Positions 24,816 to 36,552 of a stretch of DNA of 64,000 nucleotides are shown piece after piece. This DNA is from Phenylobacterium sp. (GTDB taxonomy: Bacteria; Pseudomonadota; Alphaproteobacteria; Caulobacterales; Caulobacteraceae). The notes under the pieces were generated by a model that worked only from the letters and a program-made list of their open reading frames with translations, did not search any database and was not told the DNA's origin. Numbering within the stretch: position 1 is the stretch's first letter; each line of letters begins with the position of its first letter. A program made the translations under genes and the position numbers. The stretch lies in assembly GCF_025351295.1 (NCBI RefSeq), contig NZ_JANXWD010000105.1, positions 62,001 through 126,000 on the forward strand. Reading direction: 5' to 3'.

Positions 24816-26237
24816 GTGACCGTGTCCGAGGGGCCGACGCCGATGACCACGCCGGCGCGCGATCAGCCCGCACCCCAACGCCTGCTGTTCGGCCACCCCC
24901 GGGCGCTGGCGGTGCTGGCCGGCACCGAGTTCTGGGACCGCATCTCGTTCCAGAGCATGCAGGCGCTGCTGACCCTCTACATGGTCGAGCAGCTGCTGCT
25001 GCCGGGCCATATCGAGCATGTGGTGGGGTTCGCCCCGTTCCGCGCCGCGGTCGAAACGGTCACCGGCCCGCTTTCCACCCAGGCGCTGGCCACCCAGACC
25101 TTCGGCCTCTACCTGGGCTTGGCCCTGTTCGCGCCGATCCTCGGCGGCGCACTGGGCGACCGGCTGCTGGGCCGCTCGCGCAGCGTGGCCCTGGGCGCGC
25201 TGCTGATGACCGCCGGCCACCTGTGCATGGCCTTCGACGCCTCGTTCCTGCTGGCGTTGCTGCTGCTGATTCTGGGGACCGGGGCGCTGCGGGGCAACCT
25301 CGCGCCGCAGGTTGGGGACCTGTACGACCGCGACGACCGGCGTCGCACCATCGCGTTCCAGATCTATGGCGCGGCGGTGAACCTCGCCGCCTTCGTCGCC
25401 CCGGTCATCACCGGCCTGCTCAAGCAGAGCTATGGCTATCATGTGGGCTTCGGGTTCGCCGCGGTCGGGATGATCGTGGGCCTGATCACCTACCTCGCCG
25501 GCCAGCGGATCGTGCCCGAGACCGCGCGGCGGCGGACCGCCGTGGCGCACGCCCGATTGACCGGCGCGGAATGGCGGGTGGTGCTGCTGCTGGCCGCCCT
25601 GGTGCCGGTGGCGGCCAGTTTCTGGGTCGCCCAGTCGCAGATCTGGAACACCTACAACCTGTGGGTCCGCGACCACCTGGAGCTGGCCATCGGCAGTTTC
25701 ACCGTGCCGGTCCCCTGGCTGCAGGCGGTGGACGGCCTGGCCCCGTTCATCACCCTGCCGCCGGCGCTGTGGTTCTGGCGCTGGCAGGCCAGGCGCGGCC
25801 GCGAGCCGGACGAGTTCGGCAAGATGGCCGTGGGCTGCTTCATCTTCGCCGCCTCCACCCTGTGGCTGGCCGGAGGCCAGTTCGTCACCGACGCCCATGG
25901 CCGCACGCCGCTGATCTGGGCGGTGGTGTTCCACCTGACTTCGAACCTGGGCTGGCTGTTCTTCGCCCCCACCGCCAACGCGCTGTTCTCCCGCGCCGCG
26001 CCGATCTCGGTGACCGCGACGATGATGGGCCTCTATTCGCTTTCGGTGTCGCTCGGCAGCGTGGTCAGCGGCCGCCTGGGCAGCCTTTACGAACGCCTCC
26101 CGGCGGCCCAGTTCTGGGCCCTTCACGCCGCAGTAGTCGGCGGCGGCGGACTGGCCCTGCTGGTGTTCGGCGCGACCGTGCGCGGCCGGCTGTTCCCGCG
26201 CCGGGCCGCGGTGGCGGGGGCGGCTGGCCGTGTTTGA
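24816..26237 (+). CDS. POT/PTR-family proton-dependent oligopeptide transporter
   Basis: Inner-membrane symporter of about 473 residues with roughly twelve to fourteen helices. The POT signature region ExxERFxYY is degenerate here (GTEFWDRISFQSMQALLTLY, cited as EFWDRISFQ), yet LFAPILGGALGDRLLGRS, GNLAPQVGDLY and the overall layout match the family. The altered first motif means the proton-coupling may differ. Start is either GTG 24816 or ATG 24843; the second looks more natural, as the family begins with a short tail before GHPRAL. An S9 peptidase gene lies convergent downstream, so peptide use is a reasonable shared theme. Confidence 0.85.
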   Translation: MTVSEGPTPMTTPARDQPAPQRLLFGHPRALAVLAGTEFWDRISFQSMQALLTLYMVEQLLLPGHIEHVVGFAPFRAAVETVTGPLSTQALATQTFGLYLGLALFAPILGGALGDRLLGRSRSVALGALLMTAGHLCMAFDASFLLALLLLILGTGALRGNLAPQVGDLYDRDDRRRTIAFQIYGAAVNLAAFVAPVITGLLKQSYGYHVGFGFAAVGMIVGLITYLAGQRIVPETARRRTAVAHARLTGAEWRVVLLLAALVPVAASFWVAQSQIWNTYNLWVRDHLELAIGSFTVPVPWLQAVDGLAPFITLPPALWFWRWQARRGREPDEFGKMAVGCFIFAASTLWLAGGQFVTDAHGRTPLIWAVVFHLTSNLGWLFFAPTANALFSRAAPISVTATMMGLYSLSVSLGSVVSGRLGSLYERLPAAQFWALHAAVVGGGGLALLVFGATVRGRLFPRRAAVAGAAGRV

Positions 26238-26252
26238 TCCCCCCCATCAGCT

Positions 26253-26386
26253 CGTCATCCCCGGCCTTGTGCCGGGGATCCATCGGGCCGCCGGCACGGT
26301 GGTGGCGGCAGGCCGCGCCGCGCGGCCTGCCGCAGGGAATCGGGCAAGCTGAGGCATGGGCCCCCGGCACAAGGCCGGGGGTGACG
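26253..26386. repeat. Long palindromic intergenic repeat, probable bidirectional terminator
   Basis: Second copy of the element at 14427-14560: outer arms CGTCATCCCCGGCCTTGTGC and GCACAAGGCCGGGGGTGACG, with the internal GGCCGCGCCGCGCGGCC hairpin. It fills the gap between the convergent POT and S9 peptidase genes. Confidence 0.85.
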
Positions 26387-26434
26387 ATCAAATGGGGAAG
26401 GAACGTCGCCGACAGGCGGACGTCAGGCAAGCAC

Positions 26435-28576
26435 CTACGGCGCCTTCCCCACCCGCGCGTCGTACCAGGCCAGCCAGCGCTGCATGCGGTCCTTGAGGAA
26501 GCTGGGCCGGCGCAGGCCGTGGAACTCGCCGGGATAGATCACCAGCTCGGCGTCGATCCCGCGGCTCTTCAGCGCCTGGTACATCTGCTCGCTGTTGAGC
26601 AGCGGCACGTTGAAATCCCTGTCGCCGGCCATGAACAGGGTCGGCGTCACGATCCGCTCGTTGTGGAAGAACGGATAGCTCAGCTTCAGCCACGCCTCCG
26701 GGTGCTCCCACGGCCGGCCCAGCTCCGTCTCATAGTCGCGGATGTACTGGTCGGTGCCGTAGCCGGCGAACACATTGGAGATCGAGGCCCCGCTCACCGC
26801 CGCCTTGAACCGCCGGTCGCTGGCGATGACGTAGTTGGTCAGGATGCCGCCATAGCTCCAGCCGCCCACCACCAGCCGGTCCGGATCGGCCACGCCGCGC
26901 GCCACCGCGTCGTCGACGGCGGCCAGGTCGTCGGCCACGTCCACCGTGCCCCAGGCGGCATAGATCGCCTTGGCATAGGCCTCGCCCCGGCCCGTGCCGC
27001 CCCGGAAGTTGGGCGCCACAACCGCATAGCCATGGCCGGCGAAGATCTGGAAGTTCATCGCGAACTCGGCGGCGACCTGCGACTGCGGCCCGCCGTGGCT
27101 GTACAGCATGGTCGGCAGCCGCTGGCCGGCCGGCGCGCCCGGCGGGGTCACCAGGAAGCCGTGCACCTCGGTCCCGTCGGCGCTCTTGAAGCTGGTGCGC
27201 ACGGTGGGCGCGACGGCGACCTCCTTCAGCCAGGCGTCGTTCTGGTGGCTGAGCTGGCGCAGCTTGCCGCCGGCGTCCACGGCATAGACCTCGGCCGGGG
27301 CCATGGGCGTCGACAGCAGCACGGCCAGGCCGTCCCTGGGCGCGGCCGCCGGCGCGGAGAACTTGCGCCAGCCGCCGGCCACCTCCTTCGGCGCGCCGCC
27401 GGCCGCCGGGACCGCGACGATCCGCTGCGCCTCGTCGTCCTCGACCAGCACGCGGAGCCAGCGGCCGTCGGCCGACCAGACCGGGTTGCTGACATTGCGG
27501 TCGAGGGCGGCGGTCAGCACCCGCGCCGCGCCGCCGGCCGCAGGGACCACCGCCAGCTTGTGCACCCCATAACCGATCAGCTTGACCGGCCCGCCCTCGA
27601 GATAGGCGATCTCGCGCCCGTCGGGGCTCCAGGCCGGCCGGCTGGCCCATTCGTCGTCGTTGTCCGCGCCCTCGTAGGCGGTCAGCCGCACCGGCTCGGC
27701 CGGCGCGGCGCCCACGGTCGCGAGATAGAGGTTGGAGTCGTAGGTCCGGTCGGGATCGGCCGCCCGCTTCGACGAGAACGCGATCTGCCGGCCGTCCGGC
27801 GACCAGGCGGGCAGCGCCTCGCGGAAGTCGCCGGTGGTCAGCCGCCGCGCCGCGCCCGTGGCGATGTCGTAGAGCAACAGCCGCTGGCGCTTCTTGCCAA
27901 GGTAGCCGTCGATGTCCTGCTTGAACTGGAAGCGGTCGATGACGATCGGCTTGGGCGGCTTGTCCTTGTCGGCCCCGCCGCTCTGGGGGGTCGGCGACAT
28001 CGCCGCCTCGGGCGCGGGCGCGCCGCCGGGCCGGGCCGGCGAGGGCACGATGGCCTCAGCGGCGGCGTTGGCGCGGGCGTCAGGGTCCGGGTCCTCGACC
28101 ACCAGGGCAAGGGTCCTGGAGTCCGGGGACCAGGCATAGTCGGTCACCGCGCCGTGCACGCCGCCGATCGGCCGCCCCTCGCCGCCAGCCCGCGACATCA
28201 GCCACAGCTGGTCGTCGGCCTTGTCGTCGCCGCCACGCGCCGAGATGAACGCCAGCCACTGGCCGTCGGGGCTGAAGCGGGGCGTGGTCTCGCTTTCCTT
28301 GGCGCGGCTGGTCAGCTGCACGCTGCGCGCGCCGTCCCACGAGGTCATCCAAATGTGGCTGACCGGTTTGTCGGCGGTCACATCCGTGCCGGCCACCGTA
28401 TAGGCCACCCACTGGCCGGCCGGATCGACCTGGGGCTCGCTGACCACCAGCAGGCGGGCGATATCGTCCGGCCCGATCGGCCGCCCAGCCGTCATCGACC
28501 CGGCCGCCATCGCCCCGGACGACGTCACAGACGTCCCCGCAGCCACCGCCAGAGCCAGCGTCGTCCACTTCAGCAT
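26435..28576 (-). CDS. S9 family prolyl oligopeptidase-like peptidase, exported
   Basis: Serine peptidase of 713 residues with signal peptide (ALAVAAGTSVTSSGAMAAG). The N-terminal two thirds is a beta-propeller with repeated WSPDGRxIAF-type blades (PAWSPDGREIAYLEG, RFSPDGQWLAFIS). The C-terminal alpha/beta-hydrolase has LYSHGGPQSQ, nucleophile Ser574 in GGWSYGG, a downstream Asp in MAGDRDFNVP and His in YPGEFHGL. This is the S9C acylaminoacyl-peptidase/dipeptidyl-peptidase group. ATG 28576 is chosen because the signal peptide begins there. It probably cleaves short peptides in the periplasm, complementing the neighbouring POT transporter. Confidence 0.93.
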   Translation of the reverse strand: MLKWTTLALAVAAGTSVTSSGAMAAGSMTAGRPIGPDDIARLLVVSEPQVDPAGQWVAYTVAGTDVTADKPVSHIWMTSWDGARSVQLTSRAKESETTPRFSPDGQWLAFISARGGDDKADDQLWLMSRAGGEGRPIGGVHGAVTDYAWSPDSRTLALVVEDPDPDARANAAAEAIVPSPARPGGAPAPEAAMSPTPQSGGADKDKPPKPIVIDRFQFKQDIDGYLGKKRQRLLLYDIATGAARRLTTGDFREALPAWSPDGRQIAFSSKRAADPDRTYDSNLYLATVGAAPAEPVRLTAYEGADNDDEWASRPAWSPDGREIAYLEGGPVKLIGYGVHKLAVVPAAGGAARVLTAALDRNVSNPVWSADGRWLRVLVEDDEAQRIVAVPAAGGAPKEVAGGWRKFSAPAAAPRDGLAVLLSTPMAPAEVYAVDAGGKLRQLSHQNDAWLKEVAVAPTVRTSFKSADGTEVHGFLVTPPGAPAGQRLPTMLYSHGGPQSQVAAEFAMNFQIFAGHGYAVVAPNFRGGTGRGEAYAKAIYAAWGTVDVADDLAAVDDAVARGVADPDRLVVGGWSYGGILTNYVIASDRRFKAAVSGASISNVFAGYGTDQYIRDYETELGRPWEHPEAWLKLSYPFFHNERIVTPTLFMAGDRDFNVPLLNSEQMYQALKSRGIDAELVIYPGEFHGLRRPSFLKDRMQRWLAWYDARVGKAP

Positions 28577-28749
28577 GATCGTTTGCCCCTCGGCCAAGAC
28601 TCGCAGACTGACCGATCGCGACGCGCACCGCATCCGATAAAGCGCCGCCGCGCGCACCACCGAAGCGGGCCGCAATTCGCCAACTGGCCGTCGCCACGCG
28701 CCGCAAAGTCCGCTCAAGTCCGCGATCATCGAAGCCACGAGGTCTCCCC

Positions 28750-29418
28750 ATGCACATCGGCCTGATCGGCGGCATCGGGCCGGCGGCGACGGAGTTCTAC
28801 TAAAGGGCCCTGGTCCGGGCGCATGCCGCGGCCGAGCGCCGGCTGGAGCTGACCATCGCCCACGCCGACCTGCGGGAGATGGCCGCCAACATGTACGCCG
28901 GCCGCCCCGAGGCCCAGGCGGCCGCCTTCGCGCGCCACGTGGATCGGCTGAAGGCCGGCGGCTGCGGCGCGGTGGCGGTGACCTCGATGGGCGGTCACTT
29001 CTGCATCCGGCAACTGGAAGCCATCTCCAGCCTGCCGCTGATCGACGCCATCCCGGCCCTGGACCGCCACTTCGCCGCCTCGGGCTTGCGCAGGGTCGGC
29101 GTCCTGGACTCGCGGAACGCCATGGCATCGCGGCTGTACGGCGTGGGCTCGGTGGAGGTGATGGCGCCGGCCGACGAAGACCTCCCTACCGTCCACGCCA
29201 CCTATGTCGCCATGGCCGCGGCGGCGGAGGCCACGGACGCGCAATGCCGCTACCTCGCCGAGCAGGGCCAGAAGCTCCATGAGGCCGGCGCCGAGGCCAT
29301 CGTGCTGGGCGGCACGGACCTCTTCCTGGCCTTCGACGGCCGGCCACCACCCTACCCGCTCATCGACAGCGCCCTGGTGCACGCCGCAGCCATCGCCCGC
29401 GTCGCGATGGGCGCCTAG
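28750..29418 (+). pseudogene. Aspartate/glutamate racemase family gene broken by an in-frame stop
   Basis: Frame 28750-29418 reads as one racemase-family protein except for TAA at 28801-28803. Before it comes MHIGLIGGIGPAATEFY, after it RALVRAHAAAERRL; relatives have a Tyr-Tyr-Arg run here, so TAC to TAA is a single-base change. The rest is intact (ADLREMAANMYAGRP, LPLIDAIPAL, RRVGVLDSRNAM). Both catalytic Cys positions are altered: VTSMGGHFC in place of the usual CNT segment and VLGGTDLFL in place of LGCTE. It may be a decaying gene, a sequencing error, or restart at a later codon. Upstream space to the peptidase gene is 173 bases. Confidence 0.8.
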
Positions 29419-29448
29419 GCTTAAGGGCGCAGGCTCCGTACGGCCTCG

Positions 29449-29955
29449 TCATCCCCCCTCGTCGGTGAGCCTCAGCAGGTAGCAGGGTTCCAGCAGGCCG
29501 GTGGGCGGATAGTGCTCATCGTGGGTGTAGGTGAAGCCGAGCTTTCGCAGGGTCCGCCCCGAGGCGTGGTTCTGCGGGTGATGCCCGGCGAACAGCGCCG
29601 GAACGCCCCGGGCCGCCGCCCAGGCGATCACCGCCCGCCCCGCCTCGGTGGCGTAGCCCTGCCCCCAGGCCTCGCGGCGCAAATGGTATCCCAGCTCCAG
29701 GACGCCGGCCGCCGGGTCCCTAGGCTGCAGGCCGCAGCAGCCGACCGGCGCGCCGGTGTCGCGGCGGAACAGGGGCCAGTACTGGATTCCGTGGTGAAGC
29801 AGGTTCGAGATCTCGGCCTCTAGGCGCGTCCGCACCTGGACGGGGGTGAACGGGCCCCCGCTCAGCCGCGTCACCTCCGGGTCGCCCCAGATCGCGGTCG
29901 CCAGGGCGTCGTCGTCCGTCGTCCACGTCCCGAACCCGAGACGTTCCGAGGTCAT
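29449..29955 (-). CDS. GNAT family N-acetyltransferase (RimJ/RimL-like)
   Basis: Acetyl-CoA-dependent transferase of 168 residues. The start MTSERLGFGTWTTDD is the standard opening of RimJ/RimL-type GNATs and decides ATG 29955. The acetyl-CoA pyrophosphate loop is RREAWGQGYATEAGRA (Q/RxxGxG/A), and NHASGRTLRKLGF is the typical late motif. Substrate is unknown; it could be a ribosomal protein, an antibiotic or a metabolite. Its last residues and stop codon (DEGG then TGA) are supplied by a half copy of the GTCATCCC repeat, and it converges on the broken racemase gene with a 30-base gap. Confidence 0.9.
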   Translation of the reverse strand: MTSERLGFGTWTTDDDALATAIWGDPEVTRLSGGPFTPVQVRTRLEAEISNLLHHGIQYWPLFRRDTGAPVGCCGLQPRDPAAGVLELGYHLRREAWGQGYATEAGRAVIAWAAARGVPALFAGHHPQNHASGRTLRKLGFTYTHDEHYPPTGLLEPCYLLRLTDEGG

Positions 29956-30225
29956 GAAACAGGCGCGCGACCGGCCGGCGTCGGCGCGAGGCGGAACCAC
30001 TTCAGGCGCCATGTCGACCATCCCCCTGCTGACGCCGGTCCCGGCCACCGGGCCCATCGCGCCGGCGCAGGGTCCTGCTAAACCTTCGGCGTCGCCTTTG
30101 GGAGCCCGCATGCGCTGCACCGCGGCCGGCAGCCTGCGGCGACGGGTCGCAATCCCATAACGTTCATCTCTCGGTGTGAGTTCGCGGCCATAAGCTTGGC
30201 CGATCCCTGCGCGGAATGTGATCCG

Positions 30226-32019
<1,794 letters not shown>

Positions 32020-32081
32020 GTGGTCGCGCGCCCGGCCGCGATCCTGCTAACCTTGCGGGTCCCTGCCGCTCCGGAGCCCGC

Positions 32082-33848
<1,767 letters not shown>

Positions 33849-33877
33849 GCCGATCTTCTCCGCTCAACTGAGGGCTA

Positions 33878-33937
33878 TCTCCTCACCCGTAGGGGGAGGG
33901 GGTTATAGTGATTGCCGGATCGAGCGACACTTTCGAC
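33878..33937 (+). repeat. Left long inverted repeat of the cassette
   Basis: Begins TCTCCTCACCCGTAGGGGGA and continues through GGTTATAGTGATTGCCGGAT to CGAGCGACACTTTCGAC. It is nearly the reverse complement of 35893-35947, with a few substitutions and a three-base gap. The outer 25 bases also match the ends of the repeat at 51503-51611. Confidence 0.85.
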
Positions 33938-34232
33938 AGTGTTTCACAGCATCGAGGATCGATTGGGAATCCCTATTGCGGGCATGAGCAACGCCCTCAT
34001 GAACTTCAGAACGCGGGAAAGTGGATAGTCGGGCCTATTGCTCGTCGCGCGGCGGGGGCCCCACGCTAGTGCGCAACAGGCACGCAGCAGCGTCCCTCTT
34101 CGACCGCAAACCTAATGACCAAAAACTGCGCCTAATCCCCGCGCGCAACTACACGAGATTGACAGAGGTAGCACTGAGGGAAACGCAATCGTCCAGGTAG
34201 CGTGTCCCTCTCCGTCTAGAATCGAGGGCGTC
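33938..34232. other. Non-coding leader of the cassette
   Basis: About 295 bases with mixed composition and no supported gene; only a 14-codon open frame from ATG 33985. It probably holds the promoter of the cassette. Candidate TTGACA at 34158-34163 lies 17-18 bases before a weak AT-poor -10 region, so the promoter is unproved. Confidence 0.45.
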
Positions 34233-34856
34233 ATGGGCACCCACCCGACATCTAGCCGCCGCGCCACCAAGGCTGAGCTTTCGGTTTGGGAATGGAAGCT
34301 GGGCGGTTGGCGGAAGCCCAGGGGCTTCGCCATGATCGTCCAGGCGATGCGTCGTCACCATGCCGACCATACGCTGGACCAACCCGGCTCTGTGTTCCGC
34401 GACGCCTACGTTGCCGCGAAATGTGCGACGGCGTGGAAGGCCGATGGTGTCAGACTAGGTGCTGATCCACCAGACTTCGAACTGAAACACGCCGGGCGGG
34501 TCGAGCGGTACGAGGTCGCTGAATTCATTGCGCCCGGTCGCCGGCGCGGCAACGAACTAAAGGCCGACCGTCTTCTGGCCCCCGAACAGCGAAATAAACC
34601 TCAGCACATTCCCCAAGAGCAGTGGACCCCTGCCGCAAGCGCGCTGGAAGAGGTAGCCCGCGTCGCGCGGGAGAAAGCTGACAAGGGCTATCCGGCCTAT
34701 ACGTCGCTGGTCCTCTATCTGAATATCTGGCCGGTTGCAGGCCAAGCCGCCTACCAGCGTGGCATTGGCCCGGCGGTAGCCCCCGCGTTGAACGTCTTCA
34801 AGGAGGTCTGGGTGTTGGGCAATGGCACGTTGCGTCAGATTGGTTTCGCTAGCTGA
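34233..34856 (+). CDS. Cassette protein 1, unknown, possibly nuclease-fold
   Basis: Not recognised. The 207-residue protein is basic at the N-terminus (SSRRATKAELSVWEWKLGGW) and contains PPDFELKHAGRVERYEVAEF, quoted here as PPDFEL and RVERYEVAEF, followed by GRRRGNELK and, after a helix, YTSLVLYLNIWP. The order Asp strand, Glu-containing strand, helix, hydrophobic strand recalls PD-(D/E)xK-like nuclease folds, but the usual ExK lysine is not evident, so catalysis is doubtful and the comparison is inference. ATG 34233 follows GAGGGCGTC. Codon use differs from the core genes. It is followed after 83 bases by the DUF4238 gene, probably as one operon. Confidence 0.72.
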   Translation: MGTHPTSSRRATKAELSVWEWKLGGWRKPRGFAMIVQAMRRHHADHTLDQPGSVFRDAYVAAKCATAWKADGVRLGADPPDFELKHAGRVERYEVAEFIAPGRRRGNELKADRLLAPEQRNKPQHIPQEQWTPAASALEEVARVAREKADKGYPAYTSLVLYLNIWPVAGQAAYQRGIGPAVAPALNVFKEVWVLGNGTLRQIGFAS

Positions 34857-34939
34857 AGCGCTTGCGTAGGGCGTTGATCGCGCGGGCCTATCGCAACACT
34901 TTAGGGCGCGGCTTCGCAGAGCCAAGGGAGCGGGATGGC

Positions 34940-35842
34940 GTGAAGCCGGCGAATCCACCACGACGTCACCATTTCGCACCGGTCTTTTACCTCAGGAGGT
35001 GGGCCGGCGCTGACTGCCGACTTGAACAGTTCAGCCGGCCCGGCGGCGCTGAGGTCAAGGTTCGAAGGCTTCCGCCAACAGCCACGGGATACGCAGACGA
35101 TCTCTACGCAATGCCTGGTCTTGAGCCCCATCTCGTCCAACAGGTCGAGCAGAAGTTCATGCAGCAAGTTGACGATCAGGCTGCGGATGTTCTCGCGATG
35201 CTGGAGGCCGGTGGACCGATAAAATGGACAAGCGCCACCCGCAGCGCTTGGAGCCGCTTTCTACAGTCCACGCGCCTCCGGACCCCAGCCGATATTCTGG
35301 GTATTAAGGCCGCGACCGAGCGGGATTGGGGGCAAACTGTTCCCGAAATTCAGGCCCAGTACGACGCGATAAGAAAGCCCGATGATCCTGCGACGCTGGA
35401 AGAGTTCTTTGTGAAGCGCGAGCCGCGCATCGTCGAAAACGTTGCCATGCTCATCGCCACTAAGCTCATCGATAACCCGAAGATCGGCGAGCACATCAAC
35501 GGCATGCAGTGGGACGTCCTGCGGTTGGAATCGAACCTCGACCTTTTCACCTCAGATCGTAGCCTGGAGCAGGTCAAAGGACTTGGTGATCCGGGCGCAC
35601 TCATCGCCCTCCCGATAGGTCCGCGCCGGCTATTCGTGGCGGCCAACAAGCGTGAGACGCTCGAATTCATCAGAGGCATGGCACCGCGCGAAATCGTTCG
35701 GGTGCGCAATGGATACACAGTCCGAGGCGCGGCGGAATTCGTGTGGGCCCGAAATCGTAGCGACGTGAAATTCATCCGAGAGAACATGAGCGCCGCCACG
35801 ATTAAGTCGGCAGGCGAGCGGCTCGGCGGACCGTCGTCCTGA
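34940..35842 (+). CDS. DUF4238 family protein
   Basis: The 300-residue product carries the DUF4238 opening RRHHFAPVFYLRRWAG (HHxxPxFYLRxF consensus), later LQSTRLRTP and, near the C-terminus, LFTSDRSL and ALPIGPRRLFVA, all matching the family. DUF4238 proteins are of unknown function, sporadic in distribution and often in accessory regions; some occur near defence genes, which is only suggestive. GTG 34940 is chosen because GGGAG sits 11 bases upstream and the family motif follows closely; an in-frame TTG lies at 34862. No catalytic residues can be named. Confidence 0.85.
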   Translation: MKPANPPRRHHFAPVFYLRRWAGADCRLEQFSRPGGAEVKVRRLPPTATGYADDLYAMPGLEPHLVQQVEQKFMQQVDDQAADVLAMLEAGGPIKWTSATRSAWSRFLQSTRLRTPADILGIKAATERDWGQTVPEIQAQYDAIRKPDDPATLEEFFVKREPRIVENVAMLIATKLIDNPKIGEHINGMQWDVLRLESNLDLFTSDRSLEQVKGLGDPGALIALPIGPRRLFVAANKRETLEFIRGMAPREIVRVRNGYTVRGAAEFVWARNRSDVKFIRENMSAATIKSAGERLGGPSS

Positions 35843-35892
35843 TCGTTCTTTCCAACGAAGCGACGCCCGCCAATCGACCTGGAGTGCATCTG

Positions 35893-35947
35893 GTCAAAAG
35901 TGTCGCTCGATCCCGCGATCCCTATAACCCCCCTACGGGTGAGGAGA
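35893..35947 (-). repeat. Right long inverted repeat of the cassette
   Basis: Reads GTCAAAAGTGTCGCTCGATC, then CCGCGATCCCTATAACCCCC and CTACGGGTGAGGAGA. Its reverse complement aligns with 33878-33937 over almost the whole length. Its last bases GAGGAG lie seven bases before the GTG of the next gene and may serve as its ribosome binding site. Confidence 0.85.
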
Positions 35948-35953
35948 GCGGCT

Positions 35954-36544
35954 GTGGGATCGGATGCGGAGCCCATGTTCTTTGCGACGCCGGGCGAATG
36001 GCGCGCCTGGCTGCAGGCGAACCACGCCACCGAAATCGAGCTCTCGGTCGGGTTCTGGAAGACGGACAGCGGCAAGGCCTCGATCACCTGGCCGCAGAGC
36101 GTCGACGAGGCGCTGTGCTTCGGCTGGATCGACGGGGTCCGCCATCGGATCGACGACGCGGCCTACCGAATCCGCTTCACGCCCCGCAAGCCCGGTGGCA
36201 TCTGGAGCCAGGTGAACGTCAGACGGTACGCCGAGCTGCAGGCGCAGGGCCGCATCCGCCCCGCCGGCCAGGCCGCCTACGATATCGGCAAGGACCGCAC
36301 CCAGGTCTATTCCTATGAACGCGCGACCGCCGAGTTCACGCCGGAAGAGGCCGCGCGCTTCCAGGCCAACGCCGCCGCCTGGGCCTTTTTCCAGGCCACG
36401 CCGGCCGGCTACCGCAAGGTCTCGATCCATCGCGTGGTGTCGGCCAGGGGCGCGGCCACCCGGCTCAGACGCCTCGACTTCCTGATCGACGCCTCGGCGC
36501 AAGGCCTTAGACTGGGCTCGCCCACCCAGATCGATCGAGGCTGA
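35954..36544 (+). CDS. YdeI/OmpD-associated family protein
   Basis: The 196-residue protein is a YdeI-family member (bacteriocin-protection type domain): EPMFFATPGEWRAWLQANH at the start (as parts), ELSVGFWKTDSGKASITWPQ, ALCFGWIDGVRHRID and RFTPRKPGGIWSQVN are hallmarks. Family function is poorly known; YdeI proteins are linked to antimicrobial peptide resistance in enterics. GTG 35954 is proposed because GAGGAG precedes it by seven bases and homologues have a few residues before FFATP; ATG 35975 is the alternative. The proposed signal comes from the cassette's right repeat, so the insertion may have altered this start. Confidence 0.88.
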   Translation: MGSDAEPMFFATPGEWRAWLQANHATEIELSVGFWKTDSGKASITWPQSVDEALCFGWIDGVRHRIDDAAYRIRFTPRKPGGIWSQVNVRRYAELQAQGRIRPAGQAAYDIGKDRTQVYSYERATAEFTPEEAARFQANAAAWAFFQATPAGYRKVSIHRVVSARGAATRLRRLDFLIDASAQGLRLGSPTQIDRG

Positions 36545-36552
36545 GACGCCCC

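Larger units (their letters stand above)
33878..35947. mobile_element. Two-gene accessory cassette bounded by inverted repeats
   Basis: About 2.07 kb consisting of a left repeat, roughly 300 bases without a convincing gene, two co-directional genes (unknown 207 aa and DUF4238), and a right repeat in opposite orientation. Codon use inside is clearly less GC-biased than outside (frequent AAA, GAA, TAT, ATT, CCT), a sign of foreign origin. No transposase, integrase or clear target-site duplication was found, so it is either a non-autonomous element or DNA inserted into the loop of a pre-existing palindrome. Confidence 0.6.

Noticed and set aside
25223..28765. Plus-strand open frame of about 1180 codons across the POT and S9 peptidase genes
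   Set aside because: It overlaps two clear genes, includes the palindromic spacer, and shows no domain.
34862..34939. DUF4238 protein starting at TTG 34862
   Set aside because: GTG 34940 has a ribosome binding site and lies just before the family motif; the extra 26 residues are not typical.
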